A stretch of 64,000 nt of DNA from a gamma proteobacterium symbiont of Stewartia floridana (GTDB lineage: Bacteria; Pseudomonadota; Gammaproteobacteria; Chromatiales; Chromatiaceae). Of the stretch, positions 1 through 9,317 are shown one piece after another (the stretch's first letter is position 1; each line of letters opens with the position of its first letter). A model generated the notes under the pieces. The model worked only from the letters and a program-made list of their open reading frames with translations. It was not told the origin of the DNA and ran no database searches. The stretch spans positions 274,990-338,989 of the forward strand of contig NAUB01000022.1 of assembly GCA_003676145.1 (NCBI GenBank), in the 5' to 3' direction. Both the position numbers and the translations under genes were made by a program.

Positions 1-1
1 A

Positions 2-100
2 CAGGCCCACGCCAACCCGATGCCGAAAGAGGCCTTCAAAGGTGAGGGCGCCATAGAGATGCATGAAGTGATCATCGAGGCTGAATCTGGCAAAGCCTAG
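2..100 (+). CDS. C-terminal end of an unidentified protein (partial)
   Basis: An open frame enters from the left edge and ends at the TAG at 98-100. It gives about 32 residues (QAHANPMPKEAFKGEGAIEM then HEVIIEAESGKA) with no cysteine motif or membrane segment. The fragment is too short to identify. It lies upstream of malate dehydrogenase in the same direction with a 134-bp gap, so it may belong to central metabolism, but that is a guess from position. Confidence 0.45.
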   Translation, partial: QAHANPMPKEAFKGEGAIEMHEVIIEAESGKA

Positions 101-234
101 ACGGTTCCGGTGGGGAACAATAAAAAGGATTGATAAATACATCGCTTTTAGCTTTAGAATTGACTATGCCATAAGAATGGAACTAACTATACTTATCCGG
201 GCATCTAATAAATTAATGGGAGGATCCAACCGCA

Positions 235-1215
235 ATGAAACCCGCTGTAAAAGTCACCATAACCGGCGCTGCTGGACATATCGGATACGCGTTGGCATTT
301 CGAGTCGCTTCAGGCGACATGTTCGGTCAGGACCAACCGGTCATTCTTCGTCTGCTTGAGATCCCCCAGGCGCTCTCCTCGCTCAACGGTGTTGGTATGG
401 AGTTAGAGGATTGTGCCTTTCCCCTGTTGCACGATATCGTCCTCACCGATGATCCAAGTATCGGTTTTCGAGGTACCGATTACGCCATCCTGATTGGCGC
501 AAAACCCCGCAGCAAGGGTATGGAGCGTAAGGATCTGATTACTGAAAACGCCAAGATATTCTCCAATCAGGGTAAGGCGATCAACGATTATGCCTCGCCG
601 GATGTGCGGGTTCTGGTGGTGGGTAATCCGGCCAATACCAATGCATTGATCGCAGCGGCGAATGCACCGGACCTGAAACCCAGCCAGTTTACCGCGATGA
701 CCCGTCTGGACCACAATCGGGCCCTGGGACAGCTGGCCAACAAGAGTAATGTTCAGGTGGCCGATATCACCAGAATGACCATTTGGGGCAACCACTCCAT
801 GACCCAATATCCGCATATCGACAACTGCCTGATCAACGGCCAGCCGGTATTCGAGCAGGTCAGTCAGGATTGGGCGATCGATCACTTCATTCCCAGGATT
901 CAACGACGCGGTGCGGAAATCATCGAGGCCCGTGGACTCTCCTCAGCGGCCTCTGCGGCTGACGCGGTTGTTGACCATGTGCACGATTGGGCACTGGGTA
1001 CAAGGGATGATGACTGGGTCAGTATGGCGGTTCACTCCGATGGCAGCTACGGGATTGATGAGGGTGTCGTTTTCTCATTTCCGGTGAAATGTCAAGATGG
1101 TGACTACGAGATAGTCCAGGGCCTGGAACTGGATGATTTCAGTAATGCGCGTCTGAAAGCCTCTGAAAAAGAGCTGCTCGAAGAGCGTAAGATCATCGAA
1201 GACCTTTTGCCATAA
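235..1215 (+). CDS. mdh: Malate dehydrogenase
   Basis: Cytosolic NAD(P)-dependent malate dehydrogenase interconverting malate and oxaloacetate. The 326 residues match the usual length of the MDH type 2 family. A Rossmann glycine motif (GAAGHIGY) lies at 11-18. The substrate-binding loop with KPRSKGMER is near 90-98. Catalytic Asp159 is in RLDHNRA and catalytic His187 in WGNHS. A good Shine-Dalgarno (GGGAGG, about 218-223) sits 11 bp before the ATG at 235, which decides the start. A perfect 11-bp hairpin follows the stop. Its product feeds both the TCA cycle and the glyoxylate shunt encoded at 7.9-13 kb. Family assignment is secure; cofactor preference cannot be read from sequence alone. Confidence 0.95.
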   Translation: MKPAVKVTITGAAGHIGYALAFRVASGDMFGQDQPVILRLLEIPQALSSLNGVGMELEDCAFPLLHDIVLTDDPSIGFRGTDYAILIGAKPRSKGMERKDLITENAKIFSNQGKAINDYASPDVRVLVVGNPANTNALIAAANAPDLKPSQFTAMTRLDHNRALGQLANKSNVQVADITRMTIWGNHSMTQYPHIDNCLINGQPVFEQVSQDWAIDHFIPRIQRRGAEIIEARGLSSAASAADAVVDHVHDWALGTRDDDWVSMAVHSDGSYGIDEGVVFSFPVKCQDGDYEIVQGLELDDFSNARLKASEKELLEERKIIEDLLP

Positions 1216-1236
1216 CGCGGATACCATCAACCACAT

Positions 1237-1263
1237 CGAGGATGTGACAAGATCACATCCTCG
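1237..1263 (+). terminator. Hairpin after mdh, probable terminator
   Basis: Perfect 11-bp inverted repeat CGAGGATGTGA / TCACATCCTCG with a 5-nt loop, 21 bp after the mdh stop. It has no clear U-run, so it may slow or protect transcripts rather than act as a classical rho-independent terminator. Confidence 0.5.
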
Positions 1264-1361
1264 AACTCTCTGGCTGCTACTCGGTCTATTGATTTTTGCA
1301 TAGCCTTTTTCTGAACCCACAGGTTCACGATAATGCGTAACGGACTCAAACCAGTATCACT

Positions 1362-2786
1362 ATGAGTAAAGCAAGCCAGAACAGGATCTCCTCAGCGACC
1401 CACAACGAAGACAAACCGCCGATCACCCGGCTGAGCGCCACAGTCAGGCCGGGCGGCAGCCTGGAAGTACTCTCTCACCTTGAAGTCAGCGACCTGCTGG
1501 ATACCAGTGCTAAGGGTCTGTATGGACTGTTTCGCCGCTGCGCACTGGCGGTGCTCAATTGTGGCAGCGAAACCGATAACGCAAAGGATATCTTCGACAG
1601 CTACCGGGACTTTGGCATCCATCTGATGCAGAGTAACCGGGGAATCCAGCTACGCCTGGAGAATGCACCGGGCAGCGCCTTCGTGGATGGCAGGATGATC
1701 CGTGGTATCCAGGAGCATCTGTTTGCCGTACTCAGAGATATCATCTACGTCCACAACGAGATTCAGAACAATCCAGCGTACGATCTGGACGACCCGGTAC
1801 ACATCACCTCGGCGGTATTCCATATCCTGCGAAATGCCCGGGTGTTGCACACCGGCATGGACCCCAATCTGATCGTCTGCTGGGGTGGACACTCTATTGG
1901 AAGATCCGAATACGACTACTCCAAAGAGGTAGGCTATCAGCTCGGCCTTAGGGGCTTGAACATCTGCACAGGATGCGGCCCAGGGGCGATGAAAGGCCCG
2001 ATGAAAGGGGCGGCTCTGGGTCATGCCAAGCAGCGTATCGGCAATGGTCGCTACCTGGGTATCACCGAACCCGGCATCATTGCCTCGGAACCACCGAATC
2101 CCATCGTCAATGAACTGGTGATCATGCCGGACATCGAAAAGCGCCTGGAAGCCTTCGTCCGCGCCGGTCATGGGGTAGTGATCTTTCCCGGTGGCGCGGG
2201 AACCATGGAAGAGCTGCTCTACCTGCTCGGTATACTGATGCACCACGACAACCGGGAGCACGCCTTTCCGTTGATCCTGACCGGGCCTGCCGAGTGCGCG
2301 GACTATTTCGATGAAATCGACCGATTTATCGGAATCGCACTGGGTGATCAGGCGCGCCAATACTATCAGGTCATCATCGATGATTCGGAAGCCGTGGCAA
2401 AAGCCATGGCTGAGGACATGGAGCGGGTCAGAAGCTACCGGTACGACGGTAATGACGCCTTCTATTTCAATTGGCAACTGCACATAGAGACAGATCTGCA
2501 GCACCCCTTCATCCCAACCCACAAGGCGATGGCCCGCTTGCAGCTGAACCGGCAGCAGCAGGCCCATCTGGCCGCCGCCAACCTGCGCAAAGCCTTTTCA
2601 GGCATTGTCGCCGGCAACGTCAAAGAGGACGGCATCCGTGCTGTGGAGCAGCATGGGCCATTCAAGCTGCATGGCGAGCAGCAGGTGGTGGACGCCATGG
2701 ACCGGCTGCTGATCGCTTTCGCCGAACAGAACAGAATGAAACTACAAGGGGACTACTCACCCTGCTATCATCTTGCCCTGGAGTAA
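1362..2786 (+). CDS. ppnN: Pyrimidine/purine nucleotide 5'-monophosphate nucleosidase (LOG family, YgdH-type)
   Basis: Cytosolic enzyme that hydrolyses nucleoside 5'-monophosphates to base and ribose 5-phosphate; the E. coli homologue is stimulated by (p)ppGpp. The 474-residue length fits the PpnN subfamily (E. coli 454) rather than short LOG proteins. The central LOG signature PGGAGTMEE begins at residue 276, inside VVIFPGGAGTMEELLYLLG, with an upstream nucleotide-binding GGHS and the glycine-rich stretch TGCGPGAMKGPMKGA. Long flanking N- and C-terminal domains typical of PpnN are present. It stands alone between mdh and a hydrolase gene 24 bp downstream. Assignment is strong. Confidence 0.9.
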   Translation: MSKASQNRISSATHNEDKPPITRLSATVRPGGSLEVLSHLEVSDLLDTSAKGLYGLFRRCALAVLNCGSETDNAKDIFDSYRDFGIHLMQSNRGIQLRLENAPGSAFVDGRMIRGIQEHLFAVLRDIIYVHNEIQNNPAYDLDDPVHITSAVFHILRNARVLHTGMDPNLIVCWGGHSIGRSEYDYSKEVGYQLGLRGLNICTGCGPGAMKGPMKGAALGHAKQRIGNGRYLGITEPGIIASEPPNPIVNELVIMPDIEKRLEAFVRAGHGVVIFPGGAGTMEELLYLLGILMHHDNREHAFPLILTGPAECADYFDEIDRFIGIALGDQARQYYQVIIDDSEAVAKAMAEDMERVRSYRYDGNDAFYFNWQLHIETDLQHPFIPTHKAMARLQLNRQQQAHLAAANLRKAFSGIVAGNVKEDGIRAVEQHGPFKLHGEQQVVDAMDRLLIAFAEQNRMKLQGDYSPCYHLALE

Positions 2787-2810
2787 AGGAAAGCTGCTGA
2801 GTGTTGCCCT

Positions 2811-4181
2811 ATGATGATAAAACCAACTGTACTGCTTTTTCTGCTCTCGCTGCTGTTCGTCAGCCTGCAGGCGAATGCCAAACCCCATGAGCGGGAGTGG
2901 TATGAGCCGGAGAGGGTATTCGGTGGCCAGGTCTATCTGAGAACCGCTGGAAATCCGAACAAACCCGCCGTTGTGATGGTTCACGGTCTTGGGGATGAGG
3001 CCTCGACCTGCTGGGAGGATATCCTGCAGCGGCTGAAAAAGGACTATTTCATCTTCACCTTCGATCTGCCGGGGTTTGGCCGCTCGACCAAGCAGAATGC
3101 CCTCTACTCACCGGTCAACTACGCCCGGCTGATCCATCAGCTGACCGACAAACATGTGGGCAAACCATTTCATCTGGTTGGTCACTCCATGGGCGGTGCG
3201 ATCAGCCTGCAGTTCACCCACAGCTACCCGGCAGCGGTGAAGACTCTGACCCTGATCTCTGCCGCCGGCATCCTGCATCGACAGGCCTATACCAAGTATC
3301 TGGCTCCACTGGGCGTCGATAAGGTGCTCAATCAGTACAATGTTTTCAATGAGCGCAAGGTCACCGATCTGGCGGGCACCCTGATGAGCGCCCTGGAAAA
3401 GCGCTATCCGGTTAACATGGATCTACTCATCAATCTGGAGCCATTCCGCAACAAGGTACTGCGCGGCGACCCGTCTGCCATTGCCGGACTGGCACTGGTG
3501 CAGAATGATTTCAGCCGGATTCCGGAGACCGTTCACCAGCCGACCCTGATCGTCTGGGGAGAGCAGGATAAGATCGCCCCCGTGCGCACCGGTTATGTGC
3601 TCGAATCGCTGATGCCCGATGCGCGTCTGGAGTTGATTCCAAACGGCGGCCACGTGGCCTTTATCGATCAGCCTGAACTGTTCCACGATATGCTCAGGCC
3701 ACACCTTAGCCAAAGCACCAAGGCAAAAGCCAAATCAAGTACCAAACAGGCCGCTCCGCCTTTCCGTCAGACGGTGCAGTGCAACAGTGAGTCGGGCCAT
3801 GTGATCAGCGGACGCATCGGCAGTCTGCTGATACAGAGCTGTGAAGATGTGGTGGTCCAGGATGCGGAAATCAATAACATTGTCATCATCGATTCCAATG
3901 TCAGCCTGCGCAACACCCGGGTGATTTCCATGGGTACCGCTCTGAAGACACGCAATTCGAACGTCACGATCACCGGCGGACATCTTGAAGGGGAAGTGGC
4001 AATCGAAGCCAATAACAGTCGACTCGACATTGCAGGCACGCAACTGGTGGGACATCAGGCCGCCGTCAAGGCACCGCAGGACTCGACCCTGATCTTTTCG
4101 TTGGGACGCATTGACAGTCCACTCTACGACGATCTGGTGATCCATGGCATGAAAGTGGTCGCACCGGGTTCCTACCTGTAG
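2811..4181 (+). CDS. Secreted alpha/beta hydrolase with C-terminal repeat domain
   Basis: The protein starts with a signal peptide (hydrophobic stretch about 6-20, cut likely after NAKA-like ANA at about 23). The hydrolase fold covers roughly residues 45-300. It shows an oxyanion HGLGDE motif, the nucleophile elbow GHSMGG (Ser126), a late Asp in VWGEQDKIAP and a catalytic His in PNGGHVAF. The last 120 residues or so are different: valine/isoleucine/asparagine-rich short strands (NNIVIIDSNVSLRNTRV, NSNVTITGGHLEG) that resemble a right-handed beta-helix. Substrate is unknown; esterase, lipase or C-C hydrolase are all possible. The following gene is another secreted lipid-active candidate. Two adjacent ATGs (2811, 2814) are available. 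Confidence 0.8.
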   Translation: MMIKPTVLLFLLSLLFVSLQANAKPHEREWYEPERVFGGQVYLRTAGNPNKPAVVMVHGLGDEASTCWEDILQRLKKDYFIFTFDLPGFGRSTKQNALYSPVNYARLIHQLTDKHVGKPFHLVGHSMGGAISLQFTHSYPAAVKTLTLISAAGILHRQAYTKYLAPLGVDKVLNQYNVFNERKVTDLAGTLMSALEKRYPVNMDLLINLEPFRNKVLRGDPSAIAGLALVQNDFSRIPETVHQPTLIVWGEQDKIAPVRTGYVLESLMPDARLELIPNGGHVAFIDQPELFHDMLRPHLSQSTKAKAKSSTKQAAPPFRQTVQCNSESGHVISGRIGSLLIQSCEDVVVQDAEINNIVIIDSNVSLRNTRVISMGTALKTRNSNVTITGGHLEGEVAIEANNSRLDIAGTQLVGHQAAVKAPQDSTLIFSLGRIDSPLYDDLVIHGMKVVAPGSYL

Positions 4182-4209
4182 CCCTTGACCATCCCGAGGA
4201 GTAACAGGA

Positions 4210-4668
4210 TTGAATGGAATCAACAAAAGTGTCTTGCTATTGATTCTGATGCTGCTGCCCGGCTTGAATCTGATCGCCGAGGGGAACACTGAGAACCCCT
4301 CATCACTGATGCCGCAATATGGCAACTGGTGTGGTTTGAATCACCCGACAAACCCCAAAACCGCTGAACCCCCAATCGATATCCTGGATGCGATCTGCAG
4401 ACAACATGACATCTGTTATCTCATAAGAGGTCACATGGACTGTGAATGCGACAGTGAATTCAATCGGGCCGTTGTGGCGAACAAGGAGAGATTTTCAGCC
4501 ACTGAAAGATTTGTAGCCGGCACTTTCAGAATCTACTTCAGAGGATCACCCTGCTACGGCGATCAAAGGGAGAAGGTGCCAGCGACGAGAGTGATCACCG
4601 GTATTGTTGAAAAAGCAGATACCAGAACCAAACAGGTGATACAGAGATTCAAGGCAGTTACCGAGTAA
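4210..4668 (+). CDS. Secreted phospholipase A2-like protein
   Basis: A 152-residue protein with an N-terminal signal peptide (about residues 1-23). Its core carries the phospholipase A2 signature: GNWCGLNHP (glycine-rich calcium-loop-like stretch), then DAICRQHDICY with the catalytic His-Asp pair, then a Cys-rich MDCECDSEF. Cysteines are spaced to form disulfides, as in exported proteins. The start is a TTG at 4210, supported by GAGGAG at 4196-4201 eight bases upstream; no in-frame ATG fits. It begins 28 bp after the alpha/beta hydrolase and may be cotranscribed. Phospholipase activity is inferred from the motif only. Confidence 0.75.
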   Translation: MNGINKSVLLLILMLLPGLNLIAEGNTENPSSLMPQYGNWCGLNHPTNPKTAEPPIDILDAICRQHDICYLIRGHMDCECDSEFNRAVVANKERFSATERFVAGTFRIYFRGSPCYGDQREKVPATRVITGIVEKADTRTKQVIQRFKAVTE

Positions 4669-4732
4669 CCAGGAACTGCCAAGCGCTCATCGCTTAATCG
4701 CACAGAGTGCCGCTATACGATGAGGATCTCTT

Positions 4733-4796
4733 GGAACTAGCGAACATTACATCCATTGGTGAGTCGATCATCCGTAGAGCGATATCCTTAGAATTT
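4733..4796 (-). pseudogene. Relic of the 3' end of a lipoprotein gene (duplicate of 5200-5781)
   Basis: On the minus strand this stretch aligns by eye with the 3' end of the lipoprotein gene at 5200-5781. Shared blocks include TCGATCATCC, GCGATATCCTTA and CATCCAT in the same order and spacing as at 5195-5258. The reading frame around it is broken and no start can be found. It therefore looks like the remains of a tandem duplicate. Confidence 0.5.
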
Positions 4797-4856
4797 ATCA
4801 AACCGTGCACCAGGGCCTGTTTGCACTGATCCAATAGGCCCCAGGGAGGAAGACAG

Positions 4857-5075
4857 ATGAAGTTTGCCTTACTGACGGTAACAGTCCTGTTATCCAGCTG
4901 TTCGGAATCAGTGGACGTAGAACTGTTTAATTACCAGGCTTGCCGAAAAGATATGACAGAAGAGTATATCAGCCAGGGGATTGACCCTGTTGCGGCCAAT
5001 ATGAAATCCAAAGCTTATTGTAAGGAACAGCAGGCAGCCAGGCAGCCAGGCAGCCAGGCAGTAACTCAAGGATAA
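4857..5075 (+). CDS. Small lipoprotein of unknown function
   Basis: A 72-residue protein with a lipoprotein signal (MKFALLTVTVLLSSCSES; lipobox LSSC, Cys15). AGGGAGGA at 4843-4850 gives a strong ribosome-binding site for the ATG at 4857. The mature part has two further cysteines and no recognised domain. Its 3' end carries four head-to-tail copies of the octamer CAGGCAGC (5031-5061, last copy partial), encoding a Q/A/P-rich tail. No homologue recognised. Confidence 0.6.
   Translation: MKFALLTVTVLLSSCSESVDVELFNYQACRKDMTEEYISQGIDPVAANMKSKAYCKEQQAARQPGSQAVTQG
5031..5061 (+). repeat. Octamer tandem repeat (CAGGCAGC, nearly 4 copies)
   Basis: Four consecutive copies of CAGGCAGC, the last missing one base, at the 3' end of the small lipoprotein gene. 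Because 8 is not a multiple of 3, loss or gain of a unit would change the C-terminal frame. Confidence 0.85.
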
Positions 5076-5199
5076 AAACCGCTCTAATGCAACTGAACGG
5101 TTTAGCTTGAGTATGATGCAGTGGCGATCGAAATCAAATCCTATCGGCCAATTGTCACTGCACCATACCCATCACTCAGATCAAACTGAACCTGACGAT

Positions 5200-5781
5200 T
5201 TAGAACTCGCCAATCATCGCATCCATGGTCGGATCGATCATCCATAAAGCGATATCCTTACCCAGCGCTTTGACACAACGATCCAGAATCTTACAGGTAC
5301 CCTTGTAGGCACCGAAGAAACCACCGCCGGATGTACGGCGCCCATTGAAACTGCCGATCTTTTTGCCGTTCTCGAACAGCTCACCTTTTACAGCAACAAA
5401 CTTCGCGCCGCTCCAGGCACCACCGCCGGCTCCAACCACATTGCTGAACTCAACATTCAGCACCCTGCCCTTGGCTTTCTGATTGACCGCACCATCCTTC
5501 AGATTGACGGCAGTATCAGTTTCAGCAGCAAAGGTTTTGATGTAGGCAGGCAGTTGGGTATCCAAGTTACACTCTGCCTTAACCTTATCGGGCACATTGG
5601 AGTGCTTACCATATTTGATCCGCTTGGTGACACTCACAGCAGGCCCACCAGAGGCAACGCTCACCGCGCTCTGTTTTGTTGCAGTTGCAGCCGGCTTTGT
5701 ACCACCTGTGGTACCGCCACAGCCACTCATCGCAATAATCAACATGATTCCAATAGATACAACTCGATACATTCGACTCAT
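5200..5781 (-). CDS. Lipoprotein of unknown function
   Basis: A 193-residue lipoprotein with a clear signal and lipobox (MSGC, Cys21), then a Thr/Ser/Ala-rich linker to about residue 50 and a folded domain with four cysteines. The glycine-rich part (VVGAGGGAWSGAKFVAVKGE and SGGGFFGAYKGTCKIL) resembles generic outer-membrane-anchored proteins of unknown role. It is monocistronic by position. A decayed copy of its 3' end lies at 4733-4796. No function can be assigned. Confidence 0.8.
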   Translation of the reverse strand: MSRMYRVVSIGIMLIIAMSGCGGTTGGTKPAATATKQSAVSVASGGPAVSVTKRIKYGKHSNVPDKVKAECNLDTQLPAYIKTFAAETDTAVNLKDGAVNQKAKGRVLNVEFSNVVGAGGGAWSGAKFVAVKGELFENGKKIGSFNGRRTSGGGFFGAYKGTCKILDRCVKALGKDIALWMIDPTMDAMIGEF

Positions 5782-6063
5782 CCTTTATTTCCTTTTTTAG
5801 ACATGCTTACGAATCTCTAAGTGTAATCTAGGAATCCCCTGCTTGCAGGGTCATTTCTATGACCAGGAATTCGATCCTCGTCTCTTATCAGAGTTATTGG
5901 AATAGTCAGGGTGAATGGTTGCCATCGGTGGTTGGATCTTTCCACCATCTGCCGCAGATCTGAATCAGTAGAAATTGTTCCACACAGTCATGAGCACTCA
6001 GCGAAGTGACAAACAGCATGCTGAACCATCGATGAGAAATAACTCGAATTACCCAGACAATGA

Positions 6064-7119
6064 CTAACCCTGATCTTCGATATCGATCCCCATATCCGCA
6101 GCCCGCTTTTTCCATAAGCGTCTGGCCAGTTTACGCATATCCTCGATCTTGTCTCCCTCATCGACGATCTCTATCCCGAGCAGAGTCTCGACAATATCCT
6201 CAAGTGTGAGAATACCCTCCATACTGCCATACTCATCCACCACCAACATGATATGGCTGCGCTTCTCCATGAAGGTTTCAAAGCTAGCCTGAAGAGAGCT
6301 GCTGTTGGGCACGGCAATGATCTCTCTTCGATAGACTGTCAACGGGTTGTCTGAATTGCCCCTTGCATGGGAGAGCAACAGGTCACTGCGCAGCACGAAT
6401 CCGGTAACATGGTCACGGTTGTCCTTGTAGACGGGAATCCGCGAGAAGCGGCTGCTGTTGTGCTGCTCCAGGTAGTCATCGACCGACATATCCTCATCCA
6501 GTGAAAAGACCACTGTTCGCGGGGTCATGACATCACTCACCCGGGTCTCCCTTAACAGCAGCAGGTTTTTCAGGATCAGGGATTCATGTTGTTCCAGCTT
6601 ACCCTCGTCGGCACCCGCCTGAGCCATGGCGGCAAACTCATCCCTTCTGAACTGTCCATGACTGTGGCCGCCGGAAAGCAGCCTGGTCAAAATCGCCGAC
6701 ATCCAGATAAAAGGATAGAGAATCCAGATCAGGAACTGCAGCACATAGGCGGTGATCGGCGCCAGTTGGCGCCAGTAGTGAGCACCGAGAGTCTTCGGAA
6801 TGATCTCGGAGAAAATCAGGATCATCAGGGTCAGTACCGCTGAGGCAACACCCACATAGGCGTTGCCGAATACCGCAGCAGCCTGGGCACCGGCGCCGGC
6901 GGCACCAATGGTATGGGCGGTGGTATTGAGGGTCAGAATCGCAGCCAGGGGATCATTGATGTTCTGCTTCATCTTGCGCAGTAGATAGGAGGCATTGTGT
7001 CCCTCCTTCTCCAACACCGAGATATAGGGATGAGTGACACTCAGAATCACCGCCTCGGCTACCGAGCAGAGAAAGGAAAAACCCAAGGCTATGGAGACAT
7101 AGACGATCAGTAAAACCAT
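6064..7119 (-). CDS. CNNM/CorC-type membrane protein with CBS pair (DUF21)
   Basis: Inner-membrane protein of 351 residues in the HlyC/CorC (CNNM) family, linked in known members to Mg2+/Co2+ transport. The N-terminal DUF21 domain has four hydrophobic segments (about 1-25, 55-80, 88-110, 115-145) and conserved LCSVAEA and SEIIPKTLGA motifs. A CBS pair follows (DVMTPRTVVFSLDED at about 198, and VVDEYGSMEGILTLEDIVE at about 290). It ends soon after the second CBS motif, so it lacks the C-terminal CorC_HlyC domain of longer family members. Substrate is unproven. Confidence 0.85.
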   Translation of the reverse strand: MVLLIVYVSIALGFSFLCSVAEAVILSVTHPYISVLEKEGHNASYLLRKMKQNINDPLAAILTLNTTAHTIGAAGAGAQAAAVFGNAYVGVASAVLTLMILIFSEIIPKTLGAHYWRQLAPITAYVLQFLIWILYPFIWMSAILTRLLSGGHSHGQFRRDEFAAMAQAGADEGKLEQHESLILKNLLLLRETRVSDVMTPRTVVFSLDEDMSVDDYLEQHNSSRFSRIPVYKDNRDHVTGFVLRSDLLLSHARGNSDNPLTVYRREIIAVPNSSSLQASFETFMEKRSHIMLVVDEYGSMEGILTLEDIVETLLGIEIVDEGDKIEDMRKLARRLWKKRAADMGIDIEDQG

Positions 7120-7241
7120 ACAGACACCATCGTTTGGTTGGATATTGAATGCAGGTTATACCGTGATCCGCCGGGGAATTCACTAGGCAACTTATGAATC
7201 AACCCGGGCCGAATCGACTAACGATTACAAAAAACACCAAC

Positions 7242-7736
7242 TTAAGTCGCCTGATGATCAAGCACCACAATGCCGTCTTCATCCGCATAGAGCCACTCAC
7301 CGGGTTTGAAACTTACCCCGGCGAAATAGACCTCACCGCCCACTTCTCCGACACCTTTTTTTACACTTTTTCGTGGATTGGTGGCGAGTGCCATAACCCC
7401 CAGAGGCATCTCACCGATTTCAGCCGCATCCCGAATACAGCCATTCATGATGATCCCGGCCCATCCATTGTCCACCGCCATCTGCGCCAGGATGTCACCC
7501 AACATGGCACAACGAAGCGAGCCGCCGGCATCCACAACCAATATCCTGCCCTGCCCTGCCTGGTCCAACTGTTCCCGCACCAACGAATTGTCTTCGAAGC
7601 ACTTCAGGGTTGCGATGGGGCCGCTGAAGGCATGTTGTCCCCCATAGTGGCGAAATCCGGGATAGCAGATCTGTAACGACTCTTCATGTATGTCATATAG
7701 ATCGGCTGTCTTCAGGGTGCTTTCACTGGTAGTCAT
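7242..7736 (-). CDS. rraA: RraA family protein (RNase E regulator / HMG aldolase family)
   Basis: A 164-residue cytosolic protein of the RraA family, which includes the E. coli inhibitor of RNase E and 4-hydroxy-4-methyl-2-oxoglutarate aldolases. Typical motifs are ATLKCFEDNSLVRE, VVDAGGSLRCAMLGD, GIIMNGCIRDAAEI and DEDGIVVL. The G-x-x-R-D segment needed for aldolase metal/substrate binding (NGCIRD) is present, so catalytic activity cannot be excluded. The ATG at 7736 is preferred over a GTG at 7742, because GGAGAG lies at proper distance upstream. It is downstream of aceA beyond a terminator. Confidence 0.9.
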   Translation of the reverse strand: MTTSESTLKTADLYDIHEESLQICYPGFRHYGGQHAFSGPIATLKCFEDNSLVREQLDQAGQGRILVVDAGGSLRCAMLGDILAQMAVDNGWAGIIMNGCIRDAAEIGEMPLGVMALATNPRKSVKKGVGEVGGEVYFAGVSFKPGEWLYADEDGIVVLDHQAT

Positions 7737-7837
7737 CTCCACTCTCCAATCTGTTTCTTCTTTTGTTATATCAAGTTATAGCACTTACTCATGTCCAGTA
7801 ACGCCAGCCCGGCCACCCTTTCCGGAAAGAAAAAAAA

Positions 7838-7859
7838 GCCGTGCCAGGAGGCACGGCCG
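7838..7859 (-). terminator. Rho-independent terminator after aceA
   Basis: On the minus strand GCCGTGCC-TCCT-GGCACGGC forms an 8-bp GC-rich stem with a 4-nt loop directly followed by eight T residues. This is a textbook terminator for the aceB-aceA transcript. Confidence 0.9.
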
Positions 7860-7885
7860 AAGGGCAGAAAACTGGGTAGCAGCTG

Positions 7886-7928
7886 TGTGATTCAGCGGTT
7901 GAAGGGATCACTCAACCGCCGAATCACA
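7886..7928 (-). other. Long imperfect hairpin between aceA and its terminator
   Basis: TGTGATTC-a-GCGGTTGA pairs with TCAACCGC-c-GAATCACA across a 9-nt loop, 16 paired bases with one mismatch. It sits 12 bp past the aceA stop and 26 bp before the terminator, so the mRNA 3' end would carry two stacked hairpins. Confidence 0.7.
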
Positions 7929-7939
7929 CGCTGGAGAGA

Positions 7940-9262
7940 CTACATGCTTGCCGCGCTGTCGAATTGCTCTTCTTCAGTGGAACCGGTCAAAGCGGTCACG
8001 GAGGAGGCGCCACCCTGAATCACGGTGGTGACATCATCGAAGTAGCCAGCGCCGACTTCCTGCTGGTGAGAAACAAAGGTATAGCCTTTGTCGCGGGCTG
8101 CGAATTCAGGCTCCTGAACCTTCTCAACGTAGTGCTTCATGCCTTCACCGCGGGCGTAGTCATAGGCCAGGTCGAACATGTTGAACCACATGTTGTGGAT
8201 ACCCGCCAGGGTAATGAACTGATATTTGTAACCCATGTCAGCCAGCTCATCCTGGAATTTAGCGATGGTGCTGTCATCCAGGTTCTTCTTCCAGTTGAAA
8301 GAAGGTGAGCAGTTATAGGCCAGCAGCTTGTTTGGATTCTCAGCCAATACCGCCTGAGCGAATTCACGAGCAAAACCCAGGTCCGGAGTACCGGTTTCAC
8401 ACCACACCAGATCCGCATAAGGTGCATAGGCAAGTCCGCGGGAGATGGCCTGTTCCAGACCGTTCTTGACCCGATAGAAGCCCTCGGCGGTACGCTCACC
8501 GGTGAGGAACGGCTGATCGTTGGCGTCCACATCGGAGGTCAACAGATTGGCTGCCTCGGAATCGGTTCTGGCCAGTACCAGGGTGGGCACGCCCATCACA
8601 TCCGCTGCCAGACGGGCGGCGATCAGTTTCTGCACCGCTTCCTGAGTCGGTACCAGTACCTTGCCACCCATGTGACCACACTTCTTTACCGCCGCCAGCT
8701 GATCTTCATAGTGAACACCGGCAGCACCGGCAGCGATCATGTTTTTCATCAGTTCGAAGGCGTTGAGTACGCCACCGAAACCGGCTTCCGCATCGGCCAC
8801 GATGGGAAGGAAATAGTCCACGTGACCTTCATCACCGGGGTTGATATCTCTTGACCACTGGATCTCGTCAGCACGCTTGAAGGCACTGTTGATACGACGC
8901 ACCATGGTGGGTACCGAGTCATAGGCGTAGAGAGACTGGTCTGGATACATGGTTTCGGAAGTATTACCGTCGGCGGCAACCTGCCAACCCGACAGATAGA
9001 TCGCCTCGATACCGGCCTTTGCCTGCTGCATCGCCTGACCACCGGTGATCGCGCCCATGCAGTTCACGTAGCCTTTCTTGGCATCGCCGCGAACCAGGTC
9101 CCAAAGTTTTTCGGCACCTTTCTTTGCATAGGTGTATTCGGGTTGAACCGAGCCGCGCAGACGGACTACGTCCTCAGCGCTGTAACCGCGTTTGACGTCT
9201 GTCCAACGGGGATTTTCTGCCCAATCCTTGTTCAACGCTTCGATCTGTTCTTTACGTGTCAT
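7940..9262 (-). CDS. aceA: Isocitrate lyase
   Basis: First glyoxylate-shunt enzyme, splitting isocitrate to succinate and glyoxylate. About 440 residues, the length of the E. coli type. The catalytic signature KKCGHMGGK is present, as are the Mg2+/substrate segments [16 protein letters not shown] and [10 protein letters not shown]. Two ATGs are possible (9271 and 9262); GGAG lies 9 bp before the second and touches the first, so 9262 is preferred. It follows aceB by 56 bp on the same strand and is closed by a strong terminator, giving an aceB-aceA operon with aceK divergent. The shunt allows growth on or storage of C2 units. Confidence 0.96.
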   Translation of the reverse strand: MTRKEQIEALNKDWAENPRWTDVKRGYSAEDVVRLRGSVQPEYTYAKKGAEKLWDLVRGDAKKGYVNCMGAITGGQAMQQAKAGIEAIYLSGWQVAADGNTSETMYPDQSLYAYDSVPTMVRRINSAFKRADEIQWSRDINPGDEGHVDYFLPIVADAEAGFGGVLNAFELMKNMIAAGAAGVHYEDQLAAVKKCGHMGGKVLVPTQEAVQKLIAARLAADVMGVPTLVLARTDSEAANLLTSDVDANDQPFLTGERTAEGFYRVKNGLEQAISRGLAYAPYADLVWCETGTPDLGFAREFAQAVLAENPNKLLAYNCSPSFNWKKNLDDSTIAKFQDELADMGYKYQFITLAGIHNMWFNMFDLAYDYARGEGMKHYVEKVQEPEFAARDKGYTFVSHQQEVGAGYFDDVTTVIQGGASSVTALTGSTEEEQFDSAASM

Positions 9263-9317
9263 TTGTGTCATCTCCAGTCATGTCTCAATTTTGTTTTGGT
9301 GGTATCGCTACGACCAA

